Shown piece after piece: positions 10,215-18,944 of a stretch of DNA of 64,000 nt (its first letter is position 1; each line of letters begins with the position of its first letter). Where the stretch lies: assembly GCF_003075095.1 (NCBI RefSeq), contig NZ_QCZF01000011.1, positions 62,001 to 126,000 of the forward strand, read 5' to 3'. The notes beneath the pieces are model-generated. The model saw only the letters and a program-made list of their open reading frames with translations, made no database searches and had not been told where the DNA came from. Position numbers and translations under genes: made by a program. Source of the stretch: Blastococcus litoris (GTDB lineage Bacteria; Actinomycetota; Actinomycetes; Mycobacteriales; Geodermatophilaceae).

Positions 10215-11293
10215 CCTCCTCCTTCCACCTGGCCGGCGTGGTCCTCCCCGAGGGGGAGCACCGCGACGTCTGGGTGCGCGAGGGGCGGTTCACCTTCGAG
10301 CGGGTGCCCGGCGCCGAGACGATCAGCCCCGGGGGCTGGCTGCTGCCGGGTCTGGTGGACGCGCACTGCCACGTCGGGATCGGCATGGGCGGTGCGCACG
10401 TGACCGACCTCGACGGCCTCCGCGAGCAGGCGCTCGCCGAGCGCGCGGCCGGGGTGCTGGCGCTGCGCGACTGCGGCTCGCCGGTCGACACCCGCGCCCT
10501 GGACGACGAGCCCGACCTGCCGCGGATCATCCGCGCCGGCCGGCACATCGCCCGCACGCGCCGCTACATCCCCGAGCTGGGGGTCGAGCTCGAGCCCGAG
10601 GACCTGCCGGCTGAGGTGCGCGTGCAGGCCGGCCGCGGCGACGGCTGGGTGAAGCTGGTCGGCGACTGGATCGACCGCGGCGTCGGCGACCTGGCCCCGG
10701 AGTGGCCCCGCGACGTGCTGGAGGCCGCGATCGCGGCGGCCCACGAGGCGGGCGCCCGGGTCACGGCGCACACCTTCGGCACCGACGCGCTGCCCGACCT
10801 CGTCGGCGCCGGCATCGACTGCATCGAGCACGGGACCGGGCTCACCGAGGACCTGATCGGCGAGATGGCCGCGCGGGGGACCGCCGTCGTCCCGACCCTG
10901 GTCAACGTCGAGAACTTCCCCGGGTTCGCGGCGGCGGGGGAGAAGAAGTTCCCTGCCTACGCCAGCACGATGCGGCGGCTGTACGCGAACTCGGGCGCCG
11001 TCGTCCGGGCGGCGTTCGAGGCGGGTGTGCCGGTGTTCGCCGGCACCGACGCAGGTGGCGGCATCGAGCACGGCCGCATCGCCGACGAGGTCCGGGCGCT
11101 GAACGAGGCGGGCCTGCCCCTGGAGGCGGCCCTGGCCGCGGCGTCGTGGTCCGCGCGGTCGTGGCTGGGCCTGCCGTGCATCGAGGAGGGGGCGCCGGCC
11201 GACCTGGTGGTGTTCGACGCCGACCCGCGGGCCGACCTCGACGCGCTCGCCCGCCCCGGCCTCACCCTGCTGCGGGGGCGCGTCGTCGGCTGA
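10211..11293 (+). CDS. Amidohydrolase family protein
   Basis: Metal-dependent hydrolase of the amidohydrolase superfamily, 360 aa. Motifs: LLPGLVDAHCHVG (HxH metal site, ~residue 52), a long TIM-barrel region with VTAHTFGTDALPDL and CIEHGTGL, and GTDAGGGIEHGRIADE (the Asp metal ligand) near 275. The C terminus matches the composite beta domain (GAPADLVVFDADP). The GTG start overlaps the ffh stop, so it is expressed with SRP, a recurring arrangement whose logic is unclear. Substrate cannot be assigned; imidazolonepropionase-like members are closest in motif style. Confidence 0.88.
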   Translation: MTSSFHLAGVVLPEGEHRDVWVREGRFTFERVPGAETISPGGWLLPGLVDAHCHVGIGMGGAHVTDLDGLREQALAERAAGVLALRDCGSPVDTRALDDEPDLPRIIRAGRHIARTRRYIPELGVELEPEDLPAEVRVQAGRGDGWVKLVGDWIDRGVGDLAPEWPRDVLEAAIAAAHEAGARVTAHTFGTDALPDLVGAGIDCIEHGTGLTEDLIGEMAARGTAVVPTLVNVENFPGFAAAGEKKFPAYASTMRRLYANSGAVVRAAFEAGVPVFAGTDAGGGIEHGRIADEVRALNEAGLPLEAALAAASWSARSWLGLPCIEEGAPADLVVFDADPRADLDALARPGLTLLRGRVVG

Positions 11294-11312
11294 TCACTGG
11301 TTGGCTGGGGTC

Positions 11313-11483
11313 ATGGTCGCGCCGATACCGGAGCCGGATCCGTTGATCGACCCGGACGAGCCGGTGCCCGACGACCCGGGTGAGCTCATGCCCGACACCC
11401 CGGACACGCTGCCGCCCCCGCCGATCGAGCCGACGCCCGACGATCCCGGTGGCGACCCGGGCGGGGTGCCCGAGCCGGCCTGA
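11313..11483 (+). CDS. Short Pro/Asp-rich hypothetical protein
   Basis: 56 residues, almost all Pro, Asp, Glu, Gly and small residues (PIPEPDPLIDPDEP, PDDPGE, PTPDDPGGDPGG). No domain or signal. ATG 11313; an in-frame TTG at 11301 is an alternative. Third positions are strongly GC, as in real genes here, and it falls in the gap after the amidohydrolase, ending 15 bp before the converging kinase gene. It could be chance, since Pro/Asp-rich frames are easily open in such DNA. Confidence 0.45.
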   Translation: MVAPIPEPDPLIDPDEPVPDDPGELMPDTPDTLPPPPIEPTPDDPGGDPGGVPEPA

Positions 11484-11498
11484 GCCGGTCCGCGGCAG

Positions 11499-12746
11499 CT
11501 AGGCGGGCGGCCCGAGCACCATCGTGACGGAAGTCCCGGCGTCCGAGGCGTCGACCACGAGCCGGCCGCCGGAGCCCTCGGCGGTCCGCCGGGCGATGTC
11601 GAGGCCGAGTCCGGTGGAACCGGCGTCGCTGCGCCCGCGCTCGACGGCGTCGGTGCGCATCCCGGGCCCCGTGTCCGCGATGACGACGCGCGCCCCGCCG
11701 TCGGCATCCGGGCGGACCGCCACCGACAGCGCGGTGCCGTCGGGGGTGTGGGCGAAGACGTTGCCGAGCAGGGCGTCCACCGCGGCGGCCAGGTCGGCCG
11801 CCGGGACACGGACCGCCGCCGGGGCGACGGGGAGGTCGACGTCGAGCGGGCGCCCTTCCTCCTCGGCGAGCACGGACCAGAACCGCACCCGCTCGCCGAC
11901 GACGGCGGTGGCGTCGCAGCCGGCCCCCAGCCCCTCGCGGACGCTGCGCCGCGCCTCGGAGATGACCTCGTCGATGCCGCGGCTGACGGCGTCCACGTCG
12001 TCGAGCAGCCGCTCGCGCTCCGCCGCGGGCAAGGCCTCCACGTCGAGCCGGAGCGCGGTCAGCGGCGTCCGCAGCCGGTGGGCCAGGTCGGCCGCCCCTT
12101 CGCGCTCGGCGTCCAGCAGCTCGCCGATCCGCTCCGCGAGCCGGTTGACCGCCACCGCCACGGAGCGCACCTCACCGGGGCCGGACGGGACGGCGCGGGC
12201 GGAGAGGTCGCCGGCACCGAGCCGGTCCGCGGTCTCCGCGAGGTCGGTGACCGGGCGGGTCATCGTCCGGGCCAGCCGGTCCGCGACGACGAGCGCGAGG
12301 CCCAGCAGGACCAGGCCCAACGCCGCCAGAACCAGCCAGGTGCCCGACACCCCGGCGCGCAGCATCCCGGCGGGCACGAACACCTCGACCAGGGTGGCGC
12401 CGTCGGGCCGGGTCACCGGCTGGAGCAGCAGGACGCCGTCGTCGGACTCGATCTCCGAGGCGCCGGAGGACGCCGGCACGTCCCGTCGCGCAGGATCACC
12501 GAGCCACGTCCCGTCCGTCCACCGCACGGCGGCCCGGAGACCGTCCGCCGTGCCGATGAGGTTGGCCGCCACCTGCTCGCGGGAGTCGAGGCCGACGGAC
12601 GGCGTCAGGAACTGCACCTGCGCCTGGCCGGCGTCCAGCGCCCGGGCCTCCGCGACCCGGGCGACGAGCGAGGCGGCCGGCAGGAGGAAGGCGAGCAGGA
12701 CGATCGACGTGGTCGCCGCCACCAGCAGCGTGATCTGCCGTCTCAC
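11499..12746 (-). CDS. Sensor histidine kinase
   Basis: Membrane two-component kinase, 415 aa. First membrane helix near residues 6-30, an extracytoplasmic sensor of about 105 residues with no recognisable fold, second helix near 135-157, then HAMP. HisKA H-box with His223 (DLAHRLRTPLTAL); ATPase domain with N-box ALLGNVFAHTP, G1 IADTGPGM and G2 GLGLDIARR. GTG 12746 overlaps the stop of the response regulator (GTGA), so the pair is coupled; upstream extension of the frame would run inside the regulator. The likely stimulus is envelope-related, but nothing in the sequence names it. Confidence 0.92.
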   Translation of the reverse strand: MRRQITLLVAATTSIVLLAFLLPAASLVARVAEARALDAGQAQVQFLTPSVGLDSREQVAANLIGTADGLRAAVRWTDGTWLGDPARRDVPASSGASEIESDDGVLLLQPVTRPDGATLVEVFVPAGMLRAGVSGTWLVLAALGLVLLGLALVVADRLARTMTRPVTDLAETADRLGAGDLSARAVPSGPGEVRSVAVAVNRLAERIGELLDAEREGAADLAHRLRTPLTALRLDVEALPAAERERLLDDVDAVSRGIDEVISEARRSVREGLGAGCDATAVVGERVRFWSVLAEEEGRPLDVDLPVAPAAVRVPAADLAAAVDALLGNVFAHTPDGTALSVAVRPDADGGARVVIADTGPGMRTDAVERGRSDAGSTGLGLDIARRTAEGSGGRLVVDASDAGTSVTMVLGPPA

Positions 12747-13432
12747 GGCTCGGGCTCGGCCAGGCGGACGCCCACGCCACGCACGGTGTGCAGCAGCCGG
12801 GGCGCCGTCGCGGACTCGCCCAGCTTGCGGCGCAGCCACGAGAGGTGGACGTCGACGGTCTTGTCCGAGCCCCCGTAGGGCAGCTGCCAGACCTCGGTGA
12901 GCAACTCGCGCTTGGAGACCACCGTGCCGACGCGGGCGGCGAGGTGGGCGAGCAGGTCGAACTCCTTGGGGGACAGCTCGACCGTCGCCCCGGCGAGGGT
13001 CACCCGCCGGGTGCGGGGGTCGATCGTCAGGTCCGCCACGGTCACCGGTGAGGAGGCGGCGTCAGCGCCGGCCGAGGCCCGCCGCAGCACCGCCCGGATG
13101 CGGGCCTCGAGCTGGCCGGCCGCGAACGGCTTCACGACGTAGTCGTCGGCGCCCGCGTCGAGAGCCTGCACGACGCTCTCGTCGTCGTCCCGGGCGGTGG
13201 CGACGATGACCGGCACGGCGGAGACGGCCCGGAGCATCCGGAGCAGCTCGCGGCCGTCCAGGTCGGGCAGGCCCAGGTCGAGGACGACGAGATCGGGGCG
13301 CTCGTCGACGGCCTGGCGCAGACCGGCCAGGGCGGTCGCCGCCGAGCTCACGGCGTGCCCGCGATCACGGAGCGCGCGGATCAGCGCCGAACGGATCCGT
13401 TCGTCGTCCTCGACCACGAGCAGCTGGGCCAC
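12743..13432 (-). CDS. OmpR-family response regulator
   Basis: 229-aa DNA-binding regulator paired with the kinase at 11499. Receiver: acidic pair DD at 9-10, phosphorylated Asp52 (LVVLDLGLPDLDG), Thr in IVATARDDD, and Lys in DDYVVKPF. The C-terminal winged helix has LSPKEFDLLAHLA and VDVHLSWLRRKLG. ATG start at 13432. It is divergent, across 123 bp, from the Asp/His-rich membrane protein; that gap carries three CCTT repeats spaced 11 bp, the footprint style of OmpR/PhoB proteins, suggesting direct control of the divergent gene. Confidence 0.95.
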   Translation of the reverse strand: MAQLLVVEDDERIRSALIRALRDRGHAVSSAATALAGLRQAVDERPDLVVLDLGLPDLDGRELLRMLRAVSAVPVIVATARDDDESVVQALDAGADDYVVKPFAAGQLEARIRAVLRRASAGADAASSPVTVADLTIDPRTRRVTLAGATVELSPKEFDLLAHLAARVGTVVSKRELLTEVWQLPYGGSDKTVDVHLSWLRRKLGESATAPRLLHTVRGVGVRLAEPEP

Positions 13433-13502
13433 GGCGCGACGCTAACGCCGCCGCAGCCCGGTTCCGAGCGCGGCGACCCGATCGGGCGGCATCCAGGCAC
13501 CG

Positions 13503-13535
13503 CCTTGACCTGGCCTTGGGGCGGCCTTAACCCTG
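13503..13535 (+). promoter_or_regulatory. Three 11-bp direct repeats, candidate response-regulator operator
   Basis: CCTTGACCTGG (13503), CCTTGGGGCGG (13514) and CCTTAACCCTG (13525) follow each other with an exact 11-bp period. OmpR/PhoB/PhoP-type regulators bind tandem ~11-bp repeats. The array ends 5 bp before the Shine-Dalgarno AGGAGG (13541) of the divergent gene. Confidence 0.6.
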
Positions 13536-13555
13536 CTCGCAGGAGGGTCTGCCGC

Positions 13556-14149
13556 ATGAAGCGAACCATCGTGCTCGGAGCCGCGTGGACCGCGTCCGCG
13601 GCGGCAGCTGTCGGCCTGGGTTTCCTGGCCGTGTCCCTGGTCGACGCCTCGGCGTCCCCGGGAACCATCCCCGCGGCGGCGACGACCTCGCCCACGGTGT
13701 CCACCGCCGGTCCGTCGGCCGGGGACGTCCCGTTCTCCGCCCCGGCCGCCACCGGCCAGTTCGACACCGCCGGAGGCACGGTGTTCGCCGACTGCACGAC
13801 GGGCGTGCCGGTCCTGGCCGGCGTGCCTGCCGCCGGCTGGCTCGTCGACGACTCGAACGACCCGGGTGAGCTGGAGTTCGATGCCGGCGACCAGCGGGTG
13901 GAGGTGCACGTGACCTGCGTCGGCGGCGCCCCGGTGTTCGCCCTCGACGACTCCTCGCACTCCGGGTCGCACCCGTCGTCGCCGTCCTCGACGTCCGGCC
14001 GCGACGACTCGGGCCACCACGGCTCGGGTGACGACTCCTCCGGCCGGGACGACTCCTCCGGCCGGGACGGCGGCGGGCACGGCTCCGACGACGGCCCCGG
14101 CGACGACTCCTCGGGCCGTGGTGGCGGCGGGCACGGCTCCGACGACTGA
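13556..14149 (+). CDS. Membrane-anchored protein with an Asp/Ser/Gly/His-rich tail
   Basis: 197 aa. N-terminal signal anchor or signal peptide (residues ~4-32), a Ser/Thr/Ala linker, a small central region with two cysteines (FADCTTG and HVTCVGG, possibly a disulfide), then ~70 residues made only of Asp, Ser, Gly, His and Arg (DDSSGRD, GGGHGSDD). The tail is encoded by tandem repeats and could bind divalent metal. ATG 13556 with AGGAGG at 13541. It lies opposite the response regulator, with OmpR-type repeats in the promoter, so it is probably the target or accessory sensor of that system. No named family recognised. Confidence 0.82.
   Translation: MKRTIVLGAAWTASAAAAVGLGFLAVSLVDASASPGTIPAAATTSPTVSTAGPSAGDVPFSAPAATGQFDTAGGTVFADCTTGVPVLAGVPAAGWLVDDSNDPGELEFDAGDQRVEVHVTCVGGAPVFALDDSSHSGSHPSSPSSTSGRDDSGHHGSGDDSSGRDDSSGRDGGGHGSDDGPGDDSSGRGGGGHGSDD
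14030..14148 (+). repeat. In-frame tandem repeats in the Asp/Ser/Gly/His-rich tail
   Basis: An 18-bp unit (GACGACTCCTCCGGCCGG) occurs twice in a row at 14030-14065. A 27-bp unit encoding DGGGHGSDD/GGGGHGSDD occurs at 14066-14092 and again at 14122-14148 with two base changes. Recent slippage is likely; length may vary between strains. Confidence 0.7.
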
Positions 14150-14155
14150 GACGGG

Positions 14156-14197
14156 CTCCCGGGCCCGGCGGGAGAAACGGCTCGCCGGGCCTGGGAG
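14156..14197 (+). terminator. 15-bp stem-loop abutting the proS ribosome-binding site
   Basis: Arms 14156-14170 and 14183-14197 pair over 15 bp with one mismatch around a 12-nt loop. It follows the 13556 gene by 6 bp, so it can terminate that transcript. The right arm contains GGGAG (14193-14197), the only Shine-Dalgarno-like sequence for proS (GTG 14207), so it may also regulate proS translation. Confidence 0.65.
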
Positions 14198-14206
14198 ACT
14201 TCTCCC

Positions 14207-15955
14207 GTGCTGTTGCGGATGTCGACCCTGTTCCTGCGGACCCTGCGCGACGACCCGGCCGACGCCGAGGTCCCCAGCCACCGCCTGCTGGCCCGCGGTG
14301 GGTACATCCGCCGGGCCGCCCCCGGTGGGTTCACCTGGCTGCCGCTGGGCTTCCGCGTCTTCCGCAACGTCGAGCGGATCGTCCGCGAGGAGATGGACGC
14401 GATGGGCGCGCAGGAGGTGCACTTCCCCGCGCTGCTGCCGCGCGAGCCCTACGAGGCGACCAACCGCTGGACCGAGTACGGCCCCAACCTCTTCCGGCTC
14501 CAGGACCGGCGCGGGAACGACTTCCTGCTCGGCCCCACGCACGAGGAGATGTTCACGCTCCTGGTCAAGGACCTCTACGGCTCCTACAAGGACCTGCCGG
14601 TCTCGCTGTACCAGATCCAGACCAAGTACCGGGACGAGGCGCGGCCCCGCGCCGGCCTGTTCCGCGGCCGCGAGTTCACGATGAAGGACAGCTACTCCTT
14701 CGACGTCGACGACGCCGGCCTGGACCGCTCCTACGCCGCGCACCGCGCCGCCTACATCAAGATCTTCGACCGGCTCGGGCTCGACTACGTGATCGTGTCG
14801 GCGATGTCGGGGGCGATGGGCGGCTCGAAGAGCGAGGAGTTCCTGCACCCGACGTCGATCGGCGAGGACACCTTCGTCCGCTCGCCCGGTGGCTACGCGG
14901 CGAACGTCGAGGCCGTGTCCACCGTCGTCCCCGAGCCGGTCCCGTTCGACGGGTTGCCCGAGGCGCACGTCGAGGACACGCCCGACACCCCCACCATCGA
15001 GACGCTGGTCGCCGTCGCGCAGGAGATGTTCCCCGACGCGGGCTACACCGCGGCCGCCACGCTGAAGAACGTCGTCGTCACGCTGGTGCACCCCGACGGC
15101 TCGCGGGAGCCCCTGGTCATCGGCCTGCCCGGGGACCGCGAGGTCGACGCCAAGCGGCTGGAGGCGCAGGTCGCCCCGGCCGAGGTGGAGGCGTTCACCG
15201 ACTTCGCCGGCAACCCGGCGCTGGTGAAGGGCTACATCGGCCCCCAGGTGCTCGGTGCCGAGAGCGAGTCGAAGATCCGCTACCTGGTCGACCCCCGCGT
15301 CGTGCCCGGCACCCGCTGGATCACCGGGGCCAACGAGCCCGGCAAGCACGTCTTCGACCTCGTTGCCGGCCGCGACTTCACCTGGGACGGCGTCATCGAG
15401 GCCGCCGAGGTGCTGGCCGGGGACCCCGCTCCCGACGGCTCCGGCCCCCTCGAGCTGGCCCGCGGCGTGGAGATGGGCCACATCTTCCAGCTGGGTCGCA
15501 AGTACGCCGAGGCGCTCGACCTCAAGGTCCTCGACGAGAACGGCAAGCTGGTCACGGTCACCATGGGGTCGTACGGCATCGGCGTCTCGCGCGCCGTGGC
15601 GGCGATCGCCGAGTCGACGCACGACGAGCTGGGCCTGGTCTGGCCCCGCTCCGTGGCTCCCGCGGACGTGCACCTCGTCGCCACGGGCAAGGACGCCGCC
15701 GTGTTCGAGGCCGCGGAGGCGCTGGCCGCCGAGCTGGTCGGCGCCGGCCTCACCGTCCTGTTCGACGACCGGCCCAAGGTCTCGCCCGGCGTGAAGTTCA
15801 AGGACGCCGAGCTGCTCGGGATGCCGACGATCGTCACGGTGGGGCGCGGCCTCGCCGAGGGGGTCATCGAGATCCGCGACCGGAGGTCCGGGGAGCGCGA
15901 GGAGGTGCCGGTCGCCGAGGCCGGCGCCCGCGTGCTGGCCGCCGTCCGCGGCTGA
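14207..15955 (+). CDS. proS: Prolyl-tRNA synthetase
   Basis: Class II aminoacyl-tRNA synthetase charging tRNA-Pro, 582 aa. Bacterial type with an inserted editing domain: motif 1 region [29 protein letters not shown], motif 2 [21 protein letters not shown], editing insert roughly residues 225-390, motif 3 [13 protein letters not shown], and the anticodon-binding domain ([19 protein letters not shown]). GTG 14207 gives the usual actinobacterial N terminus (four residues, then [21 protein letters not shown]); ATG 14219 is the alternative. A strong hairpin overlaps the region that should hold its ribosome-binding site. Confidence 0.97.
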   Translation: MLLRMSTLFLRTLRDDPADAEVPSHRLLARGGYIRRAAPGGFTWLPLGFRVFRNVERIVREEMDAMGAQEVHFPALLPREPYEATNRWTEYGPNLFRLQDRRGNDFLLGPTHEEMFTLLVKDLYGSYKDLPVSLYQIQTKYRDEARPRAGLFRGREFTMKDSYSFDVDDAGLDRSYAAHRAAYIKIFDRLGLDYVIVSAMSGAMGGSKSEEFLHPTSIGEDTFVRSPGGYAANVEAVSTVVPEPVPFDGLPEAHVEDTPDTPTIETLVAVAQEMFPDAGYTAAATLKNVVVTLVHPDGSREPLVIGLPGDREVDAKRLEAQVAPAEVEAFTDFAGNPALVKGYIGPQVLGAESESKIRYLVDPRVVPGTRWITGANEPGKHVFDLVAGRDFTWDGVIEAAEVLAGDPAPDGSGPLELARGVEMGHIFQLGRKYAEALDLKVLDENGKLVTVTMGSYGIGVSRAVAAIAESTHDELGLVWPRSVAPADVHLVATGKDAAVFEAAEALAAELVGAGLTVLFDDRPKVSPGVKFKDAELLGMPTIVTVGRGLAEGVIEIRDRRSGEREEVPVAEAGARVLAAVRG

Positions 15956-16004
15956 CCGGTCCGGCCTCCCCGGAGACGGGCAGGTCGCGTGGTCCACTGC
16001 CGCC

Positions 16005-16346
16005 GTGCCGAACGACATCGATTCCCAGCTGCAGTCGACCGCCCAGCTGGTCGAGGTGAACCTCGGCTACGGCGACCAGGTGCACCGGCCCCGCCGGCTC
16101 GACCACCTGGCCGGCTTCCGGTCGCGGTCGGCCGCGCTCGCCGCCGCCGGTGAGCTCCAGGCGCTGGGCTACGAGATCGACGGCGTGCAGCGCCGCTGGT
16201 TCACCGTCTGGCTGGCGTTCGGCAAGGAGACGCCGGTCGACCACGGGACCGCCGAGGCGTTCACCCGCGAGGTCGTGGGCGTCGTCGACCGCTCCGGCGG
16301 CACCTACGACGGCTGGAGCGGGTTCCTCGTCACCGAGGACGCCTGA
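16005..16346 (+). CDS. RraB-like ribonuclease E inhibitor family protein
   Basis: 113-aa protein with the alpha/beta layout of the RraB domain: HLAGFRSRSAALAAAGELQALGYEID, then RRWFTVWLAFGKET and VVDRSGGTYDGWSGFLV. In E. coli RraB binds RNase E and modulates mRNA decay; whether this actinobacterial member does so is unknown. GTG 16005 is a weak but reasonable start, with family-like sequence beginning soon after. It follows proS and converges with the VOC gene. Confidence 0.72.
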   Translation: MPNDIDSQLQSTAQLVEVNLGYGDQVHRPRRLDHLAGFRSRSAALAAAGELQALGYEIDGVQRRWFTVWLAFGKETPVDHGTAEAFTREVVGVVDRSGGTYDGWSGFLVTEDA

Positions 16347-16357
16347 CCGGCAGCACG

Positions 16358-16765
16358 TCAGGACCGCTCGACCACCAGCTCGACCTCGTAGCCATCGGCG
16401 TCCTCGAAGTAGCCCGCCATGTGGTCCGGCCCGCCCGCGAAGGGGTGCCGGTCGGCGAACATCAGCGCCCAGCCGTGGGCCGGCCCCTCCTCCACGATGA
16501 CGTGGAGGTCGTCGGGGGAGCCGACCCGGAACGCGAGGTGGTTCAGCCCGGGGGAGCGGCGCTCGTGCCCGTCCCCGACGAGGGCGGGCGACTGCTCGAC
16601 GACGACGTAGGTCCCCTCGGCGCCCCAGCGCCAGGAGCGGCCGTGCGCCCACGACTGGTACGGCTCGGCGCCGAGGCGGGTGAGCAGCCACCCCCACGAG
16701 CGCTCGGCGCGGGCGAGATCGGGCACCCACAGCTCGATGTGGTGCAGCGGACTCATCCTGGCCAC
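16358..16765 (-). CDS. VOC (glyoxalase/dioxygenase) superfamily protein
   Basis: 135-aa single-module vicinal-oxygen-chelate protein. Metal ligands fit His in LHHIELWVPDL, Glu in YVVVEQSP, His in GLNHLAFRV and Glu in GYEVELVVE. Substrate unknown. GTG 16765 is chosen because AGGAGG lies 6 bases upstream of it on this strand; ATG 16756 (MSPLHHIE) is the alternative, and the longer frame back to 16792 is less likely. It is transcribed away from rpsP and converges with the RraB-like gene. Confidence 0.85.
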   Translation of the reverse strand: MARMSPLHHIELWVPDLARAERSWGWLLTRLGAEPYQSWAHGRSWRWGAEGTYVVVEQSPALVGDGHERRSPGLNHLAFRVGSPDDLHVIVEEGPAHGWALMFADRHPFAGGPDHMAGYFEDADGYEVELVVERS

Positions 16766-16921
16766 GGTGCTCCTCCTGCGATCTGGCATCATGGTCGGTC
16801 GAACACGGCGGTGGCGGCCCTCTCACCGCTCCCGGTCGTGTCCATCGCTCCGCCCCCGGCGTAACCCCACACGTCGCCCGGGCGAGCAACCACACAGCGT
16901 TCGAGGAGTACACCACCCACC

Positions 16922-17416
16922 GTGGCCACCAAGATCAAGCTCATGCGCCTGGGCAAGATGCGCGCGCCGTACTACCGCATCGTCGTCGCCGACGCCCGGA
17001 CCAAGCGTGACGGCCGCTCGATCGAGACGATCGGCAAGTACCACCCGAAGGAGGACCCCTCCTTCATCGAGGTCGACTCCGAGCGGGCGCAGTACTGGCT
17101 CGGCGTCGGCGCCCAGCCGACCGAGGCCGTCGCCGCCATCCTCCGGGTGACCGGCGACTGGCAGAAGTTCAAGGGCGAGCCGGCCCCCGCGCCGATGAAG
17201 GTCGCCGAGCCCAAGCCGGACAAGAAGGCCCTCTACGAGGCCGCCGTCCGCGCCGGCATGGACGAGCCGACCACCGAGGCGACCACCGCCAAGAAGAAGG
17301 CCGCCCCGAAGAAGGCCGCCGCCACCGAGGAGCCGGCCGAGGCCGTCGCCGAGGCTGCCGGTGCCGCGGGCGAGGGCGCCGCTGCCGGCGGCCCGTCCGA
17401 GACGCCTGCCGAGTAA
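16922..17416 (+). CDS. rpsP: 30S ribosomal protein S16
   Basis: Ribosomal protein S16, 164 aa. The conserved core ([33 protein letters not shown]) fills the first ~85 residues. The remaining half is an Ala/Glu/Lys-rich tail ([19 protein letters not shown]) common in actinobacteria. GTG start after CGAGGAG (16899-16905). First gene of the rpsP-KH-rimM-trmD cluster; the 129-bp gap before it, between divergent genes, must hold the promoter. Confidence 0.97.
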   Translation: MATKIKLMRLGKMRAPYYRIVVADARTKRDGRSIETIGKYHPKEDPSFIEVDSERAQYWLGVGAQPTEAVAAILRVTGDWQKFKGEPAPAPMKVAEPKPDKKALYEAAVRAGMDEPTTEATTAKKKAAPKKAAATEEPAEAVAEAAGAAGEGAAAGGPSETPAE

Positions 17417-17419
17417 GAC

Positions 17420-17656
17420 GTGCTCGAAGACGCGCTCGAGCACCTGGTCAAGGGCATCGTCGACCACCCCGAAGAGGTGACCGTCGACCTGCTCACCAAC
17501 CGCCGTGGCAAGACCCTCGAGATCCGGGTGCACCCCGACGACCTCGGCAAGGTCATCGGCCGCGGCGGGCGCACCGCCAAGGCGCTGCGCCAGGTGATGA
17601 CCGGCGTCGGCGGGCGAGGCCTGCGGGTCGACGTCGTCGACACCGACGGGCGCTGA
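17420..17656 (+). CDS. khpA: KH-domain RNA-binding protein (KhpA/YlqC family)
   Basis: 78-aa single KH-domain protein; [28 protein letters not shown] holds the GxxG loop (GRGG) that grips RNA. Conserved between rpsP and rimM in Gram-positives, where it acts with KhpB-type proteins on small-RNA and cell-length control. GTG 17420, 3 bp after the rpsP stop, is consistent with coupling. The symbol follows the Firmicutes name. Confidence 0.9.
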   Translation: MLEDALEHLVKGIVDHPEEVTVDLLTNRRGKTLEIRVHPDDLGKVIGRGGRTAKALRQVMTGVGGRGLRVDVVDTDGR

Positions 17657-17667
17657 GCACACCTCCC

Positions 17668-18213
17668 TTGCCGGAGACCCCGCACGACACCGACACCGTG
17701 GTGGTCGGCCGCATCGGCCGGCCCCACGGTGTCCGTGGTCTGGCGACCGTCGAGGTGCGCACCGACGACCCCGACCACCGCTTCGCCCCGGGCGCGGTGC
17801 TGCTCACCGACCCCGCGCGCCGCGGTCCGCTGACGGTGGTCGACAAGCGCTGGCACAGCGGCACGCTGCTGCTGCAGGTCGCCGCGCCCTCCGGCGAGGT
17901 CTACGGCACCCGCGAGGACGTCGACGCGCTGCGCAACACCCTCCTGCTCGTCCCGGTCGCGGACCTGCCGGAGATCGAGGAGCCGGACTCCTACTACGAC
18001 CACCAGCTGGTCGGCCTGACCGCGACGCTCCCCGACGGCTCCGTCGTCGGCGAGGTCACCGCCGTGCGCCACGAGGCCCAGGACCTGCTGGTCCTCCGCC
18101 GGCCCGAGGGCGGCGAGGCCCTGATCCCGTTCGTCTCGGCGATCGTGCCCACCGTGGACCTCGCGGGCGGCGTCGTCGTCGTGGACCCGCCCGAGGGGCT
18201 CCTGGAGCTGTGA
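17668..18213 (+). CDS. rimM: Ribosome maturation factor RimM
   Basis: 16S rRNA processing factor that binds S19 during 30S assembly, 181 aa. N-terminal RimM domain ([31 protein letters not shown]) and C-terminal PRC barrel ([38 protein letters not shown]). The start is uncertain: TTG 17668 gives ten extra residues, and GTG 17698 (VVGRIGR) also fits the family; neither has a clear Shine-Dalgarno. The stop overlaps trmD. Confidence 0.94.
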   Translation: MPETPHDTDTVVVGRIGRPHGVRGLATVEVRTDDPDHRFAPGAVLLTDPARRGPLTVVDKRWHSGTLLLQVAAPSGEVYGTREDVDALRNTLLLVPVADLPEIEEPDSYYDHQLVGLTATLPDGSVVGEVTAVRHEAQDLLVLRRPEGGEALIPFVSAIVPTVDLAGGVVVVDPPEGLLEL

Positions 18214-18944
18214 CGTTCCGGGTCGACGTCGTCACGATCTTCCCCGAGTACCTGGCCCCGCTGGGCCAGTCCCTGCTCGGCAAGGCCGCCGAGCGCGGCC
18301 TGGTGACCGTCGGCGTGCACGACCTGCGGCAGTGGACCGACGACGTGCACCGCACCGTGGACGACGCCCCGTACGGCGGCGGCCCCGGCATGGTCATGAA
18401 GCCCGAGCCCTGGGCGCTCGCGCTCGAGGCCGTCCGCCCGCCCGGCACCCGCCTGGTCGTCCCCACGCCGGCCGGCCGTCCCTTCACCCAGACCATGGCC
18501 GCCGAGTGGGCGACCGAGCCCGGGCTGGTCTTCGCCTGCGGCCGCTACGAGGGCATCGACCAGCGGGTCGCCGACTGGGCCGCCGAGGCCGGGCCGGTCT
18601 CCGAGGTCTCCATCGGCGACTACGTGCTGGCCGGTGGCGAGTCCGCCGTCCTCGTGATGGTCGAGGCCGTCACCCGCCTGATCCCGGGCGTGGTCGGCAA
18701 CCGGGAGTCGGTCGAGTTCGACTCGCACGCCGACGGCCTGCTCGAGGGGCCGTCCTACACCCGCCCGGCGGACTGGCGCGGCCACGAGGTGCCGCCGGTG
18801 CTGCTGAGCGGCGACCACGCGGCGATCGCCCGCTGGCGGCGTGCGCAGTCGCTGCGCCGCACCGCGGCCCGCCGTCCCGACCTGCTGGCCGCGCTGCCGG
18901 AGGACGCCCTCGGCGACGCCGACCGGGCGGCCCTGGAGTCGTGA
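18210..18944 (+). CDS. trmD: tRNA (guanine-N1)-methyltransferase TrmD
   Basis: SPOUT methyltransferase making m1G37 in tRNA and preventing +1 frameshifts. 244 aa. [13 protein letters not shown] at the N terminus; the knot with [25 protein letters not shown] and [27 protein letters not shown] forms the S-adenosylmethionine pocket. GTG 18210 overlaps the rimM stop (GTGA), and its own stop overlaps the NUDIX gene's GTG: a tightly coupled run. Confidence 0.97.
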   Translation: MTFRVDVVTIFPEYLAPLGQSLLGKAAERGLVTVGVHDLRQWTDDVHRTVDDAPYGGGPGMVMKPEPWALALEAVRPPGTRLVVPTPAGRPFTQTMAAEWATEPGLVFACGRYEGIDQRVADWAAEAGPVSEVSIGDYVLAGGESAVLVMVEAVTRLIPGVVGNRESVEFDSHADGLLEGPSYTRPADWRGHEVPPVLLSGDHAAIARWRRAQSLRRTAARRPDLLAALPEDALGDADRAALES

